DNA of 64,000 bases. Origin: CAYUWG01 sp964448285 (GTDB lineage: Bacteria; Bacteroidota; Ignavibacteria; SZUA-365). Shown one piece after another: positions 44,409 through 54,151 of the stretch. Under the pieces are notes generated by a model. It was not told the origin of the DNA. It ran no database searches and saw nothing but the letters and a program-made list of their open reading frames with translations. The DNA lies in contig CAYUWG010000005.1 of assembly GCA_964448285.1 (NCBI GenBank), forward strand, positions 31,816 to 95,815, read 5' to 3'. Positions within the stretch are counted from its first letter, which is position 1; each line of letters begins with the position of its first letter. A program made the translations under genes and the position numbers.

Positions 44409-45295
44409 GCGCCCTCGACGAGGTGCGAATGCTTCCATCGCTTATGCTGCCAGAGCCAGCTACCCGGATTGCGGCGGATGATTTCTTCGAGAGCTTTTAC
44501 GTGCCTCCCGGTCAACGTCTCGACGGCAGCAGCATTCGAACCGCTCAAATCATCCGCAGGCAGTTCCTCGAAGAATACGTCATACGTTCCGTCGAAAGCT
44601 CGAACGTTATACGTCATGATGACCGGCGAGCCGCAACGAAGCGCGAAGAATGCCGGGCCTTCATACGTCGCAGCGGGTCGGCCAAAGAACTCCGCATAGA
44701 TGGAGCCTGTCGGTCCGCTCTGATCCGCGAGCATCGCAACGACACCACGAGAGCGCAATTTCGTGATCACCGTACGCACGGCATTCGACAACGGAACGAC
44801 GGAGCTTCCAAACATCGTCCTGTAGCGTTCAACGATCGCATCCACTCGCGGATTGTGAAGCGGGTGAACAGGAACCGTCAGTGAGAGCTTCAATAAATGA
44901 CCGACACAGATTGACATCCATTCCCAGTTCCCCAGATGCCCCGAAACGATGACCACGCCGAATCCTTTTTTCATCGCCCGCCGCAGCACATCTTCACCAT
45001 GAATTCTGAATTGTGAATCCATCATCTCCGGAGTCAATCGGGGAGTCCAAAGAAGTTCGAATATCGTCGTCACGAGATTGACGTATGATGCACGTGCAGT
45101 GAAGCGAATCCATGCCTCATCGCAATCTGGAAACGCAAATCGCAATTGGCTGAGCGTAAGACTTTTACGAATCGGTATGGTGCGATATATGACAACTCCA
45201 ACGAGAGTTGCCAGTTTCCTCACAGCCTTCAAAGGAAGCCGCTGGAGAAAGAAACCTATGCTCCGAAAAAGGAAAGCTTCGACGAGGTGATTCAA
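44405..45295 (-). CDS. LpxL/HtrB-type lipid A acyltransferase
   Basis: The 296-residue protein belongs to the lysophospholipid/lipid A acyltransferase family. The catalytic H-x4-E is visible in VSGHLGNWEWM, followed by VHPLHNPRVDAIVERYRTMF and VAMLADQSGP, all standard blocks. An N-terminal hydrophobic segment anchors it to the inner membrane, where it adds a secondary acyl chain to lipid A. The best start is TTG 45295; I see no ATG at a suitable place. It lies 33 bases behind the GWxTD gene and overlaps the GT9 gene. Confidence 0.9.
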   Translation of the reverse strand: MNHLVEAFLFRSIGFFLQRLPLKAVRKLATLVGVVIYRTIPIRKSLTLSQLRFAFPDCDEAWIRFTARASYVNLVTTIFELLWTPRLTPEMMDSQFRIHGEDVLRRAMKKGFGVVIVSGHLGNWEWMSICVGHLLKLSLTVPVHPLHNPRVDAIVERYRTMFGSSVVPLSNAVRTVITKLRSRGVVAMLADQSGPTGSIYAEFFGRPAATYEGPAFFALRCGSPVIMTYNVRAFDGTYDVFFEELPADDLSGSNAAAVETLTGRHVKALEEIIRRNPGSWLWQHKRWKHSHLVEGA

Positions 45296-45328
45296 GATCG
45301 AATGAAATCTTGCATGCGCAGAAACGAC

Positions 45329-46675
45329 TCAGCGGGTCTGCATCTGTTGTTCCCAGTTCGGATTATTGATCTCGTTACGCATCGTCGAGTGGACTAACTC
45401 GAATTCATTGAAACCGCCCTTGTCAACGAAGATGAACTCGACACCGCCCTGGAGATTATCGTATGTCCAGATCTCCGTCGGTTTGGTGTCGCTTTCGCCG
45501 GTCTTTCTCTCGATGTAATCGGGACGACCGTAGAGGATCAGCACACGGCCACGGTCCGTTCGCCAGCCGTCTTTATAGGCTGTCCGGTAGCGTTCATTCG
45601 CCACTGTGATCAAGCTCATATAATTACTGTATCCTTCATTCTGCGGAGTAGCCGGATCGGTATCCCGTCCATCCCAAAAACGAGTAAGGAATTTCCTCTT
45701 CGCCTCCGGCCCTTTGAGTGCTCTGTATGTACTCTTTTCTTCCTGAGTCGCGATGAAGTTGCACATTGAGAAATGCGCATCCAATCCGTCTTCCGGCATC
45801 GCAGAGAATTCCAGCGCTACCTTAGCCGCAGTAGTGATTGCCTGCACCGTATCGAGCGGTACATCAGGATTGAAGACGTAAAACGTTTTCGTTTGCGACG
45901 TGCGCACAGAGCCGAGCGTATCGGCGAAGGAAATGATGAACGTGTACGACCCTGAAGCTAAATGTCCGATAGGGATGGTTCCGACCTCAACCCTCGATGG
46001 AAACTTCCCGGACTTGCGTGTCGAGCGCAGCGATACGGTCTTCCCATAAGAACTGACGATTTCCGTTTTTATCAGATATGTCTCTAAGGTCGGGCTATAG
46101 AGTTCCGTATAATACAGAACTGCCGGGATCGACTTGCCATAAATCAACGGAGGATTGGGAATGACTTCAAGCGTGTTCTTGTAGAAAACATTCATTCGGT
46201 CTTCATCGATCTTTCGGATAGAAGAACACATCTGAATATCACTGAATGCAGTGCGAGAGGAAAACTTCCTTATTTCGAAAGGCACGGTGAGACTGTCAAC
46301 GACTTTCGAAGTGCGTTCATCACGCGCAACGATCGAGAACGAATATCTCGCCGGAGGTAACGAGAGGTTCGATACACCGATCAACATATTGTCGGACAGC
46401 CCGGCTGTATCAGCCGTTTGTACCGGCACCCTCCAGACGCGCACGACGGGATCCGACGTTTCATCGGTGCGAGCGACAAGATTGAGCAAGAGCGAGCCGG
46501 AGAACGTCCCGTTCGTTTTCGTGTATGAAAGCGCCGACCTTGGAAAGGCATAGTACACCTCCACGTAGTTTACCTGTTCATCATATTGAAACGATGCGAT
46601 ATCCACGTAGAATGATGGAACACCCTGTGCGTGAAGTGCGATCGCGCACGCGAAGAAGAGCAAGAGATATTTCAT
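45329..46675 (-). CDS. GWxTD-domain exported protein
   Basis: The 448-residue protein has a signal peptide (about 1-17), two beta-rich regions in the first 290 residues, and in the last 150 residues a GWxTD domain (YKDGWRTDRGRVLILYGRPD). This domain is found in uncharacterised exported proteins of the FCB group and Acidobacteria. ATG 46675 opens the signal peptide; a longer frame from 46735 adds residues with no signal character. It is the first gene of a three-gene unit with the acyltransferase and heptosyltransferase, suggesting an envelope role. Confidence 0.85.
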   Translation of the reverse strand: MKYLLLFFACAIALHAQGVPSFYVDIASFQYDEQVNYVEVYYAFPRSALSYTKTNGTFSGSLLLNLVARTDETSDPVVRVWRVPVQTADTAGLSDNMLIGVSNLSLPPARYSFSIVARDERTSKVVDSLTVPFEIRKFSSRTAFSDIQMCSSIRKIDEDRMNVFYKNTLEVIPNPPLIYGKSIPAVLYYTELYSPTLETYLIKTEIVSSYGKTVSLRSTRKSGKFPSRVEVGTIPIGHLASGSYTFIISFADTLGSVRTSQTKTFYVFNPDVPLDTVQAITTAAKVALEFSAMPEDGLDAHFSMCNFIATQEEKSTYRALKGPEAKRKFLTRFWDGRDTDPATPQNEGYSNYMSLITVANERYRTAYKDGWRTDRGRVLILYGRPDYIERKTGESDTKPTEIWTYDNLQGGVEFIFVDKGGFNEFELVHSTMRNEINNPNWEQQMQTR

Positions 46676-46760
46676 TTCAGACCTCGGTTGTGCACTCAGT
46701 GCAGTCAAACTCATGACGCGACGTTCGTCGGTCAAAGCAAAAATTACCCCTTCATCGGAA

Positions 46761-46797
46761 GAAAAGAAAAGAGGGCTGGTTCAAAAACCAGCCCTCA
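46761..46797 (-). terminator. Intrinsic terminator of the export operon
   Basis: On the minus strand, the 11-bp stem GAGGGCTGGTT / AACCAGCCCTC (46772-46782 and 46787-46797) with a 4-base loop is followed by TTTTCTTTTC. It lies just after the stop of the PorV/PorQ-like gene at 46819. Confidence 0.92.
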
Positions 46798-46818
46798 AGA
46801 ACAGACGGTTACGCTCGG

Positions 46819-47871
46819 TTAGAAACCGATCTTCACCGAGAATGCATGGCCACCATCGAAAACGTCTCCACTGGTACGGTAGGCATAATCCACTCCGAGC
46901 GCGAGGTCGTCGAATTCAAGATTGACTCCTGCGCCGAACGCCGGACCATAGAGGTACGTTGCCTCACCGAGCACATCGTTTCCATCCTCGGGTGCAAGGT
47001 TGATTGAACCACGAAGGAAGAAGATGTTCTTGTATGAGTACTCCGCTCCGATTCGCATTTGGTCGAGAAGGTAGTTGTTGTTCTCGAACGAACCAGAGAG
47101 GGTGAGATGATGGAGTTCCGAAAAGACGGTGTTGTAAGCAACACCGATCTCGAGCGATGTCGGAAGTGAGAAGCCTGCCGATTCAATCTTTAACAACTGA
47201 TCGCCTCGCTTCGAACTTCCGTCATTCGCGGTTCTGCTAAGTCCGGGGCCGTCGTAGCGCATGTTTCCTCCGAGATGGCGAAGGCTCACGCCCAACTGCA
47301 AGCCGCGAAAGCCTGCGAGCCCATGGTACTGAACACCGACATCGAAGGCAGTCCCCGTTGCTGAAACACGGTCAAGAGTCTCAGACACGAGATAAGCCGT
47401 GACACCGGCACGAATGCGGTCGGTCAAAGCCCGACTGTAAGTCAGGCCGATTGTGACGAACGTCGGCGAAAAAGTCGCACCCGTTCCATCCGGATTGCGT
47501 TCATCAGTGACGGCAAGGTCTCCCATGCTGAGAGACTTGACCGTCAACGCGAGATGACCGAATCCGGAAAAGTTCGATGCAATGGCGAGGTACTGAACGT
47601 CCACGTCACCGATATGAGAAAGATTGGAAAACATGGCTTCAGCGCGCGCCGTGCTTGCGGAAAGCCCGGCCGGGTTGAAGTAGATGGCCTCCGTACCGGA
47701 GATGCCAGCCATGTATGAACTACCGAGAGCAATGCCGCGAGCGCCGACCGGGATCAAGAGTTGATCTGCTCCTGCCGTCCCTACGCGATTGCCACCACCT
47801 GCCAGCGCTGCCGCACTCACGATGACGAGCGCTGCAACGATGGCGACGATTTGATGAAGCGTATTACGCAT
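46819..47871 (-). CDS. PorV/PorQ-family outer-membrane protein
   Basis: The 350-residue protein has a signal peptide (about 1-25) and the PorV/PorQ start GGNRVGTAGADQLLIPVGAR followed by AIYFNPAGLS, then a FadL-like beta-barrel with repeated G-x-V/A-Y strands and a C-terminal Phe (FSVKIGF). PorV-type proteins shuttle cargo of the type IX secretion system from the translocon to the attachment complex. ATG 47871 has AAGGAG 8 bases upstream and is preferred over 47889. It is the last gene of a four-gene operon carrying a likely T9SS cargo, so it may serve that cargo. Confidence 0.88.
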   Translation of the reverse strand: MRNTLHQIVAIVAALVIVSAAALAGGGNRVGTAGADQLLIPVGARGIALGSSYMAGISGTEAIYFNPAGLSASTARAEAMFSNLSHIGDVDVQYLAIASNFSGFGHLALTVKSLSMGDLAVTDERNPDGTGATFSPTFVTIGLTYSRALTDRIRAGVTAYLVSETLDRVSATGTAFDVGVQYHGLAGFRGLQLGVSLRHLGGNMRYDGPGLSRTANDGSSKRGDQLLKIESAGFSLPTSLEIGVAYNTVFSELHHLTLSGSFENNNYLLDQMRIGAEYSYKNIFFLRGSINLAPEDGNDVLGEATYLYGPAFGAGVNLEFDDLALGVDYAYRTSGDVFDGGHAFSVKIGF

Positions 47872-47912
47872 GATGATACTCCTTTTCAAAAGATGAATTT
47901 CACAACCATGAA

Positions 47913-50900
47913 TTAGATCCGGTCGAGGAACTGTGCCTCGGATACGATACCAAGCTTGAGAATCTTCTCAGTGCCCAACCCCGGCATGTCGATGTGGATG
48001 ATGTACACTCCACTTCCGACAGGGAGACCGTTGTCGTTGAGAAGATCCCACGAAGCCAGTTGTGAAGGATCATTCTTCGTGAAGGACCGCACGAGCGTTC
48101 CTGCAAGAGTATAGATCCGGAACGTCGCTTCTTGCGGGAGATGGTTGAAGTTGACAAAGCGCTGGTACTTATTCAGTTCCTGCGCGTTGGCGCCAAGATA
48201 GGGATTCGGGAAAACGTTGATCTTCTCGACGTCCTTTGTGGCAAGGTCCTTATTGAAGGTTGCCTTTGCCTTGTCCGTAGTGAAGGTGAACTTGTCATCA
48301 GCGCTGAACGGCACGTTCGGTGTGATAACCCATTTGTCGCCATCACGCCATGGCGTGTTACTCGAATATGTTTGATTGTGCTGGAGCCAGGAGCAATAGA
48401 GAATTGGCCAATTCCCGGCATCTGCAAGAATACGACCTGTTGAATACGTCGGACTCTCCGTATCGCTATAGGTATCACTGAAGATGAAGAGGTACTCGCG
48501 ATCTCCCGCGCCAACAGGATCCCAAACGAAATTCTGTCGTGCAGACCCGACTTGTTCTACCATGGCCCACATCAACTGCCGCGGGCTGTTTTTATCCGTC
48601 ACATCCCAAACCTGCATTGGGCTTTCGTGGTAACCCTGATAGGCATAGTTCGGAGATGAGCCGCGATGATAGACATGCCCTTTCGATGTCTTATTCCTGT
48701 CTAATCGTACTTCGACGATTTGATTGATCTGATAACCGGGAACGGAACTGCCAAAGAAGAGATAGCCTGCTTCCCAATCAACCGTTGCCGCATAGATGGG
48801 AGGTCCGCCTTCCCACTCGACTTTGAGAATTTCCTCGTGTGGTGTAGGAAGTCCCGCACCTGACACGCCGATTTGGAAACCGTCGATCACATAGAAATCC
48901 GTTTCCAATCCGCCGTATGCTGTCTCTTTATCGACGAGGTTAGTGGCTTTTGTAATGTTGCGAAGGTTCCATGCATAGTTGTCGAACTCCTCCTCAACTC
49001 CATCTTCATCGTAATCGAATTTGACTTTGCCGATCGAGGTGAACGTGACTTCGTATGAATCGCCGGTCATCACCATCGGATCGACGACTCTCACGAGAAC
49101 TTCGCCAGTCGAGAATCCCGTTGGATGAAGAACCTGAAGCATTTCATCGACACGCGCCCCGAACCGATAACCCGGGTTGGTTGTCTGGGGGCGAACTTCG
49201 ATGATACGTGGTGCGGATTCGAGTTGACGCGGTGTTGCGTCTTCATTGCTGTTGTATGAGTACGCGGTAACTGCGAAGTAATACGGTTGGTTGTTGACAA
49301 GCGGACGGTCGGTGATCGCGTCACGCGTAATGCTGATCATACGCTCGATGCCTGAATCCGTACCGAACTGAACCGGCAGTGTCACTACCGCTCCTGAACG
49401 CTCGTCGATGACTTCGTCGAAAATCGTAGCGAGGTTATCGACCAAGTCGAAAGTCGCGATGCGTTTGCCTTCCTGAAGCGTCGAACTGCTGCTCGGGAAC
49501 TGATAGACATTGTATCCTTGGAACGCGTATCCGCGGTCGTCGAATTTTTCGGTTTTGTTCACCGACGTAGGCTCACCCCAACTGAGAATAACCCGGTTGG
49601 GATGCAATGCGGCCTTAAGAGTTGGTGTCGGTGGGGCTTTCGGAAGGTCGAAGTTATTATCGAATGCCAACTGGGCGAATCGATCGTAGTACTTGAGAAC
49701 TTGTAAACTCGAAAGCCGATCAGCGCCAAGGCCTACGATCGTCGATACAACGACTTCCTGCGTATCGCCTTTCGCCAGCGTGAAAGGACCTGCAGTCATC
49801 AGGAAGCGTCTGTCATCCGGCGCATGGAGAATTCCATCGACCCAGCCCGTCTTCGTTAGAGGATCACCAGCGAGCGTGTATTTCGCCGTCAGGTTGGTCG
49901 TCGGATCGATATAGGCCGTACCATCACGGAGCAAGCCTTGCAAGTAATAATACATTTCGATCGCTCCTTGAGGTCTGCCGAGCGGTGGATCGACATAAAC
50001 GGCATCACCATTTATATAAAACGCAAATGAGCTGACACCCAGATTGGTGTACCCTTCACGAAGTCCGAAGTTGTAATGCGCAACATCACCGGGGGAAGGG
50101 ATAATCGGTCCTTGAAAGAAGTCATAACCAGCAGCAGGCGGAATGCCATAGACTCCATCTTTTGCAAGACCGTTGTACACGAACCCAAGGCTCAACACGG
50201 TATCGACACCTACGAAATCATCACCTGCATCACCGAGGTCAGGATCAGACCATTTCGCTAAGTATGCATTTTCAAGGTCGTCAGTACCTTTATTGATCAC
50301 CGTGTATTTAGTGAACACCATGTTGCCGAGAGGGCCGGTTTGATTGTATGCCCACACAAGCGTATGAACTTCCAAACCGATAGGCGACGAACCATAAAGG
50401 TTCGTGGTTCGTGAGGGATCGAGGTCATTCATGACGAACCAAAGAACTTCATCGCCGATGAACCAGGGTGTATCAACGTCGTTGTCGCCGGCAAGCCAGC
50501 GGTCGAAGTTCGGGTCATAAACACCGTTTGTGTTGTTATCTTGCCATGGTGCACCATCGACCACAGGCCAGTTCATGAAATCGTTGCGAAGTCGCGTCTG
50601 ATCATCCGCTGACATAGTAGCAAAGTCTTCAGCGCTGGCTTTTCTGACTTTGTAAATGGTATAACGTGGATCTGCAGGGTTTGCCGCCGTTCCATCCGCT
50701 TTGATAGGACCTGCCTGAAGGCCCTGACGATAGGTTGAGCCACCGACGTGGAGAACACCCTGTCGTGTTCCACCCCAAATGAGGCCATCTTCGAAGATCG
50801 CGCTTTTGCCGCTGCCCTTTGGCCAAATGAAACCGTTGCCGGATGCGGATGGATTGTATGCGGTGTTGCCATTGTTCGCGATCCACATCAAACAGTTGTT

Positions 50901-51053
50901 GATGGAGATGAAGTCATTCACGTCGTTGGTTGTGGTTTTTTCCAAGCGTGTTCTGTCCTGCTTCTTGTCCCCACCCTTCACTCCTTCAGCGTAGCCGCTG
51001 GAAATGAGGCCGATGACGGTGAGCAGCAAGAACGCAATGCGTAAGTGTTTCAT
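47913..51053 (-). CDS. Large exported protein with Fn3-like domain and T9SS-type tail
   Basis: The 1046-residue protein has a signal peptide (about 1-22), a long N-terminal region (about 40-440) typical of Ignavibacteria surface proteins (NCLMWIANNGNTAYNPSASG), a Fn3-like domain (about 470-620) with RVILSWGEP and PYYFAVTAYSYN, another beta region, and a C-terminal sorting-domain-like tail with FPNPYLGAN, FRIYTLAGTLVR and GSGVYIIHI. After the last strand it has an extra LGIVSEAQFLDRI. It is inferred to be T9SS cargo. ATG 51053 has AAGGAG at 8 bases. Gaps to the TonB gene upstream and PorV-like gene downstream are 54 and 41 bases. Confidence 0.85.
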   Translation of the reverse strand: MKHLRIAFLLLTVIGLISSGYAEGVKGGDKKQDRTRLEKTTTNDVNDFISINNCLMWIANNGNTAYNPSASGNGFIWPKGSGKSAIFEDGLIWGGTRQGVLHVGGSTYRQGLQAGPIKADGTAANPADPRYTIYKVRKASAEDFATMSADDQTRLRNDFMNWPVVDGAPWQDNNTNGVYDPNFDRWLAGDNDVDTPWFIGDEVLWFVMNDLDPSRTTNLYGSSPIGLEVHTLVWAYNQTGPLGNMVFTKYTVINKGTDDLENAYLAKWSDPDLGDAGDDFVGVDTVLSLGFVYNGLAKDGVYGIPPAAGYDFFQGPIIPSPGDVAHYNFGLREGYTNLGVSSFAFYINGDAVYVDPPLGRPQGAIEMYYYLQGLLRDGTAYIDPTTNLTAKYTLAGDPLTKTGWVDGILHAPDDRRFLMTAGPFTLAKGDTQEVVVSTIVGLGADRLSSLQVLKYYDRFAQLAFDNNFDLPKAPPTPTLKAALHPNRVILSWGEPTSVNKTEKFDDRGYAFQGYNVYQFPSSSSTLQEGKRIATFDLVDNLATIFDEVIDERSGAVVTLPVQFGTDSGIERMISITRDAITDRPLVNNQPYYFAVTAYSYNSNEDATPRQLESAPRIIEVRPQTTNPGYRFGARVDEMLQVLHPTGFSTGEVLVRVVDPMVMTGDSYEVTFTSIGKVKFDYDEDGVEEEFDNYAWNLRNITKATNLVDKETAYGGLETDFYVIDGFQIGVSGAGLPTPHEEILKVEWEGGPPIYAATVDWEAGYLFFGSSVPGYQINQIVEVRLDRNKTSKGHVYHRGSSPNYAYQGYHESPMQVWDVTDKNSPRQLMWAMVEQVGSARQNFVWDPVGAGDREYLFIFSDTYSDTESPTYSTGRILADAGNWPILYCSWLQHNQTYSSNTPWRDGDKWVITPNVPFSADDKFTFTTDKAKATFNKDLATKDVEKINVFPNPYLGANAQELNKYQRFVNFNHLPQEATFRIYTLAGTLVRSFTKNDPSQLASWDLLNDNGLPVGSGVYIIHIDMPGLGTEKILKLGIVSEAQFLDRI

Positions 51054-51107
51054 GCTTGTACTCCTTGATTTGTCCATAATGATTTTCATAACGATTCTCA
51101 CTTGCTC

Positions 51108-54098
51108 TTAGAAGTCCACCCGCATGCCAACGCGAATCTGCCGGGGTGTCCCGTAGAAGTTGGCATTTTGAATGTTCAACTGTTTGTAGTAATCACGGTA
51201 GAGGTCTCCGAAAACCGGATCGTAAGCGCTGTACACCTGGACCGTCTTCGCCCCTTCATCCGTTGCGAGGAATCCATCGTCGGTAGCGCTTCCGGATTGC
51301 ATGAAGACGTCTTCGACGTTCTTCGTGTTGAGGACGTTGATGACCCAGATGTAGAAGTTTACATCCAAGTTTGCAATGGATACCGTCTTATCGAAACGCC
51401 CATCCAGTTGGAAGTTCCATGGCGTCCTCGATGCGTTCAGTGCTTCGACGGGCTGCCTGCGATTTCCATAACTGTTGTCATCGACGCGTGTGTACGGGTG
51501 ACCGCTGTTGAAGGTGAACAGTAAGTTCAGGCCAGTCCGTTCAAGGATCGATACTCCACCGAGCATGGGACCATCGTCGCGTCCGAATCGGTAATCGACG
51601 TTCACGGAACCGCGATGTGTCTGGTCGAAATCGAGCGGTTGTGTGAAGCGCGGCAAGAATGGAGTCGCTGTCGGTGATTGCCAGAGCATCCGGAACGCCG
51701 TCGAAGGTCCGGAGCCTGTGCCTTGTGCATTAGCGTACGTATAATCGACGGAGGCTTGAATGCGCTCGACGCGGCGAAGGTTCAGTTTTATTGAGACGCC
51801 GGACGTCGTCGCAAAATCGCCGTTCACCCATGCGTAGTATGCCTGGTGTGCAGCACCCTGAGCGGAAGGGATATTCCGCTGCTGGATCTGGTCGCGGATG
51901 TCCTTATAGAACGCACCAATATCGAACGCGAAGAAATCGCCGATTTGCTGACGAAAACCGAAATCGTATTGCGTAGTTCTTTCTGGACGGAGGCCAAAGC
52001 CAACCGGCGTTTGAATCGCCAAACCGCCTCGGATATTGCTCGAAATAACCGAGCTTCCAAGGTAAATGTCACGCAGACGGGATTGCTGGACGAACTTTCC
52101 GTACTGTGCATAAAACACGGTCTGGTCTGTCACAGGGAATGAGAAGCCGAGTCGTGGACTTACGGTGCTCGAAGCCGGGACGTCCTGCATGTTATTGTCG
52201 GTTTGGTCAATCAAGCCGTCTTGTGTGAACTTGATGTTCGTCGGGTCCTTGAATTCGCGCGAGTCCGTATTGATATAATCCCATCGAAGACCGATGTTCA
52301 ACACGAGGTCTTCCAACTCGATCTTATCGAGTGCATAGAACGATGCGAACACGGGATTCTTCGGTCCATCCGGGCCATCGTCAAGGGGACTACCGAAGGC
52401 ATCATAACCGTAGAAGCTCGAACGTGCCCCTACAGCAACTTGAAACGGCGTAGCATCGGGATTTGTGCGAAGGAATCGCCAAAGCGTTGCCGCATCGACA
52501 CCATAACTCCGGATGTCATATCGAGTCGCGTCGCCTCCGACTTTAATTTCATGTGTTCTTCCGATTTGATGGACGAAGTTGATTTTTCCACCGATCGAAC
52601 TGAACCTGGTTTTTGAATAGCCAGCTAAAGGATAGCCGTATGTATAGAAATTCGAGCCAAAGAGTGTGGTTGGTAGAGGAGGATTATCGTTGGCTCTGTA
52701 AGTATAGCCATACTGTGCATTCGCAATTGAATCACCATATGCGAAGATGTTATGCTTGTGATCCGGGTCGTATGACACGCCATAATTCCCGAAGTAATTC
52801 AGGTAAATCTCGTAAAACGTGTTTCCACTCAACAGGTGAGTCAACTTCAGGTTTGCGGCCATATTCTCGGATTCGCTTACACTCGCTCGTTGTTCTGCCA
52901 GGATCGTTGTAACGCCGGCTCCGCCGCGGCTGTAAGAGTAAGCATATGAACCCCCCACCCGAATATTGATTGGGTTGAGGTCGATAGTCAGATTCCCGTT
53001 AAAGAGGGAACCCGAACTAGCATTGTTCACGATGTATCCGCCGGGGTACGTGATATCTACTTTCTTTGCCGTTGAGCCTTGCTGCGGGTCGAAGAGACCC
53101 TCTTTCGCTTGCTCTTCCGGGCTGAGAAGATTATGGGCAGCGGTTTGCCTCAGAGCTTTGGAGTACTTCTCAGTCAGGTTGTAAGGCTCCCAGAAACGAA
53201 TGGGTGTTCTTTGGAAGCTGTGTTCACCAGCGACAAAGAACTTGACTGGTCCGTACAACGGGCCGCCAACCGTCAATGTGTAGTTGCTGAGACCGAAGCT
53301 GTTCGTTCCAAGCGCGCTATTGTCCTCAACCGACCATTTATCTCCTGATCGTGAGATTCCATTGGGGCTATGCCAGTTGTCGGTATAGACTTCGAAGCCT
53401 ACCTGAAGCTTGCGTCCACCCGATCGAGTCGTGGTGCTGATCAAACCTGCGTTCGCACCGCCGAATTCTGCTGAATATCCGCCTGCCTGAAAGCTCACTT
53501 CGGCAATGGCGTTGCTGATGACTGAAAGCGCCCGACCACCCGTCAGTGGGTTGTTTACGGGGACGCCATCGACGATGTACCCCGTTGCGTCACCACGCGA
53601 ACCGCGAACGTAAATCGTCCCGCCCTGATTCACGATACCCGCAAGCTGGGAGATGATGCCGGTAATACCTCGAACCGGGAGGTTCACGATATCGTCGGCA
53701 GTCACCGTCGCTTTGCTGTTTGTCACGTTTCTATCGACGAGGGGTTTTTGTGCAAGGATCTCGACTTCGTCAACCTTGAACACATCTGAGGGAAGTTGGA
53801 AATCCTTTGTGGTCGTTTCGTTACTACGAACGAGGATGTCCCGAATCGTGATCGTTTGGTACCCAATGTAGCTAGCAATGAGTGATACCTTCCCGATCGG
53901 GACGTTCAGAATAACGAATTCGCCGTTGATGTTTGTCGCAGCGCCTCGCTCGGTACCTTCAATAATGACGTTCGCACCGATAAGAGGTTCACCGGTTTCG
54001 CGATCCGTAATCTTCCCGGCAATCTTCCCCGTCTGAGCAAAGAGTGCCGTCGTACTGAGAGCGAGAAACAGGACGGAAATAAGAAACCGTTTGTTCAT
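51108..54098 (-). CDS. TonB-dependent receptor, SusC-like
   Basis: The 996-residue protein has a signal peptide (about 1-21), a carboxypeptidase-regulatory-like domain (about 23-105, KIAGKITDRETGEPLIGANV), a plug domain (about 115-240, VDGVPVNNPLTGG and FGGANAGLISTTTRSGG) and a large barrel ending RVGMRVDF. It should import or help move something across the outer membrane with TonB energy. There is no SusD partner; instead the operon holds a DUF4397 lipoprotein, a T9SS-type cargo and a PorV-like protein. ATG 54098 has AGGAGG 6 bases upstream; longer in-frame starts are not supported. Confidence 0.92.
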   Translation of the reverse strand: MNKRFLISVLFLALSTTALFAQTGKIAGKITDRETGEPLIGANVIIEGTERGAATNINGEFVILNVPIGKVSLIASYIGYQTITIRDILVRSNETTTKDFQLPSDVFKVDEVEILAQKPLVDRNVTNSKATVTADDIVNLPVRGITGIISQLAGIVNQGGTIYVRGSRGDATGYIVDGVPVNNPLTGGRALSVISNAIAEVSFQAGGYSAEFGGANAGLISTTTRSGGRKLQVGFEVYTDNWHSPNGISRSGDKWSVEDNSALGTNSFGLSNYTLTVGGPLYGPVKFFVAGEHSFQRTPIRFWEPYNLTEKYSKALRQTAAHNLLSPEEQAKEGLFDPQQGSTAKKVDITYPGGYIVNNASSGSLFNGNLTIDLNPINIRVGGSYAYSYSRGGAGVTTILAEQRASVSESENMAANLKLTHLLSGNTFYEIYLNYFGNYGVSYDPDHKHNIFAYGDSIANAQYGYTYRANDNPPLPTTLFGSNFYTYGYPLAGYSKTRFSSIGGKINFVHQIGRTHEIKVGGDATRYDIRSYGVDAATLWRFLRTNPDATPFQVAVGARSSFYGYDAFGSPLDDGPDGPKNPVFASFYALDKIELEDLVLNIGLRWDYINTDSREFKDPTNIKFTQDGLIDQTDNNMQDVPASSTVSPRLGFSFPVTDQTVFYAQYGKFVQQSRLRDIYLGSSVISSNIRGGLAIQTPVGFGLRPERTTQYDFGFRQQIGDFFAFDIGAFYKDIRDQIQQRNIPSAQGAAHQAYYAWVNGDFATTSGVSIKLNLRRVERIQASVDYTYANAQGTGSGPSTAFRMLWQSPTATPFLPRFTQPLDFDQTHRGSVNVDYRFGRDDGPMLGGVSILERTGLNLLFTFNSGHPYTRVDDNSYGNRRQPVEALNASRTPWNFQLDGRFDKTVSIANLDVNFYIWVINVLNTKNVEDVFMQSGSATDDGFLATDEGAKTVQVYSAYDPVFGDLYRDYYKQLNIQNANFYGTPRQIRVGMRVDF

Positions 54099-54151
54099 GT
54101 TCTCCTCCTGAAAAAATGATGATGTCAATTTCATGGTAGTAGTCTCCGGGT

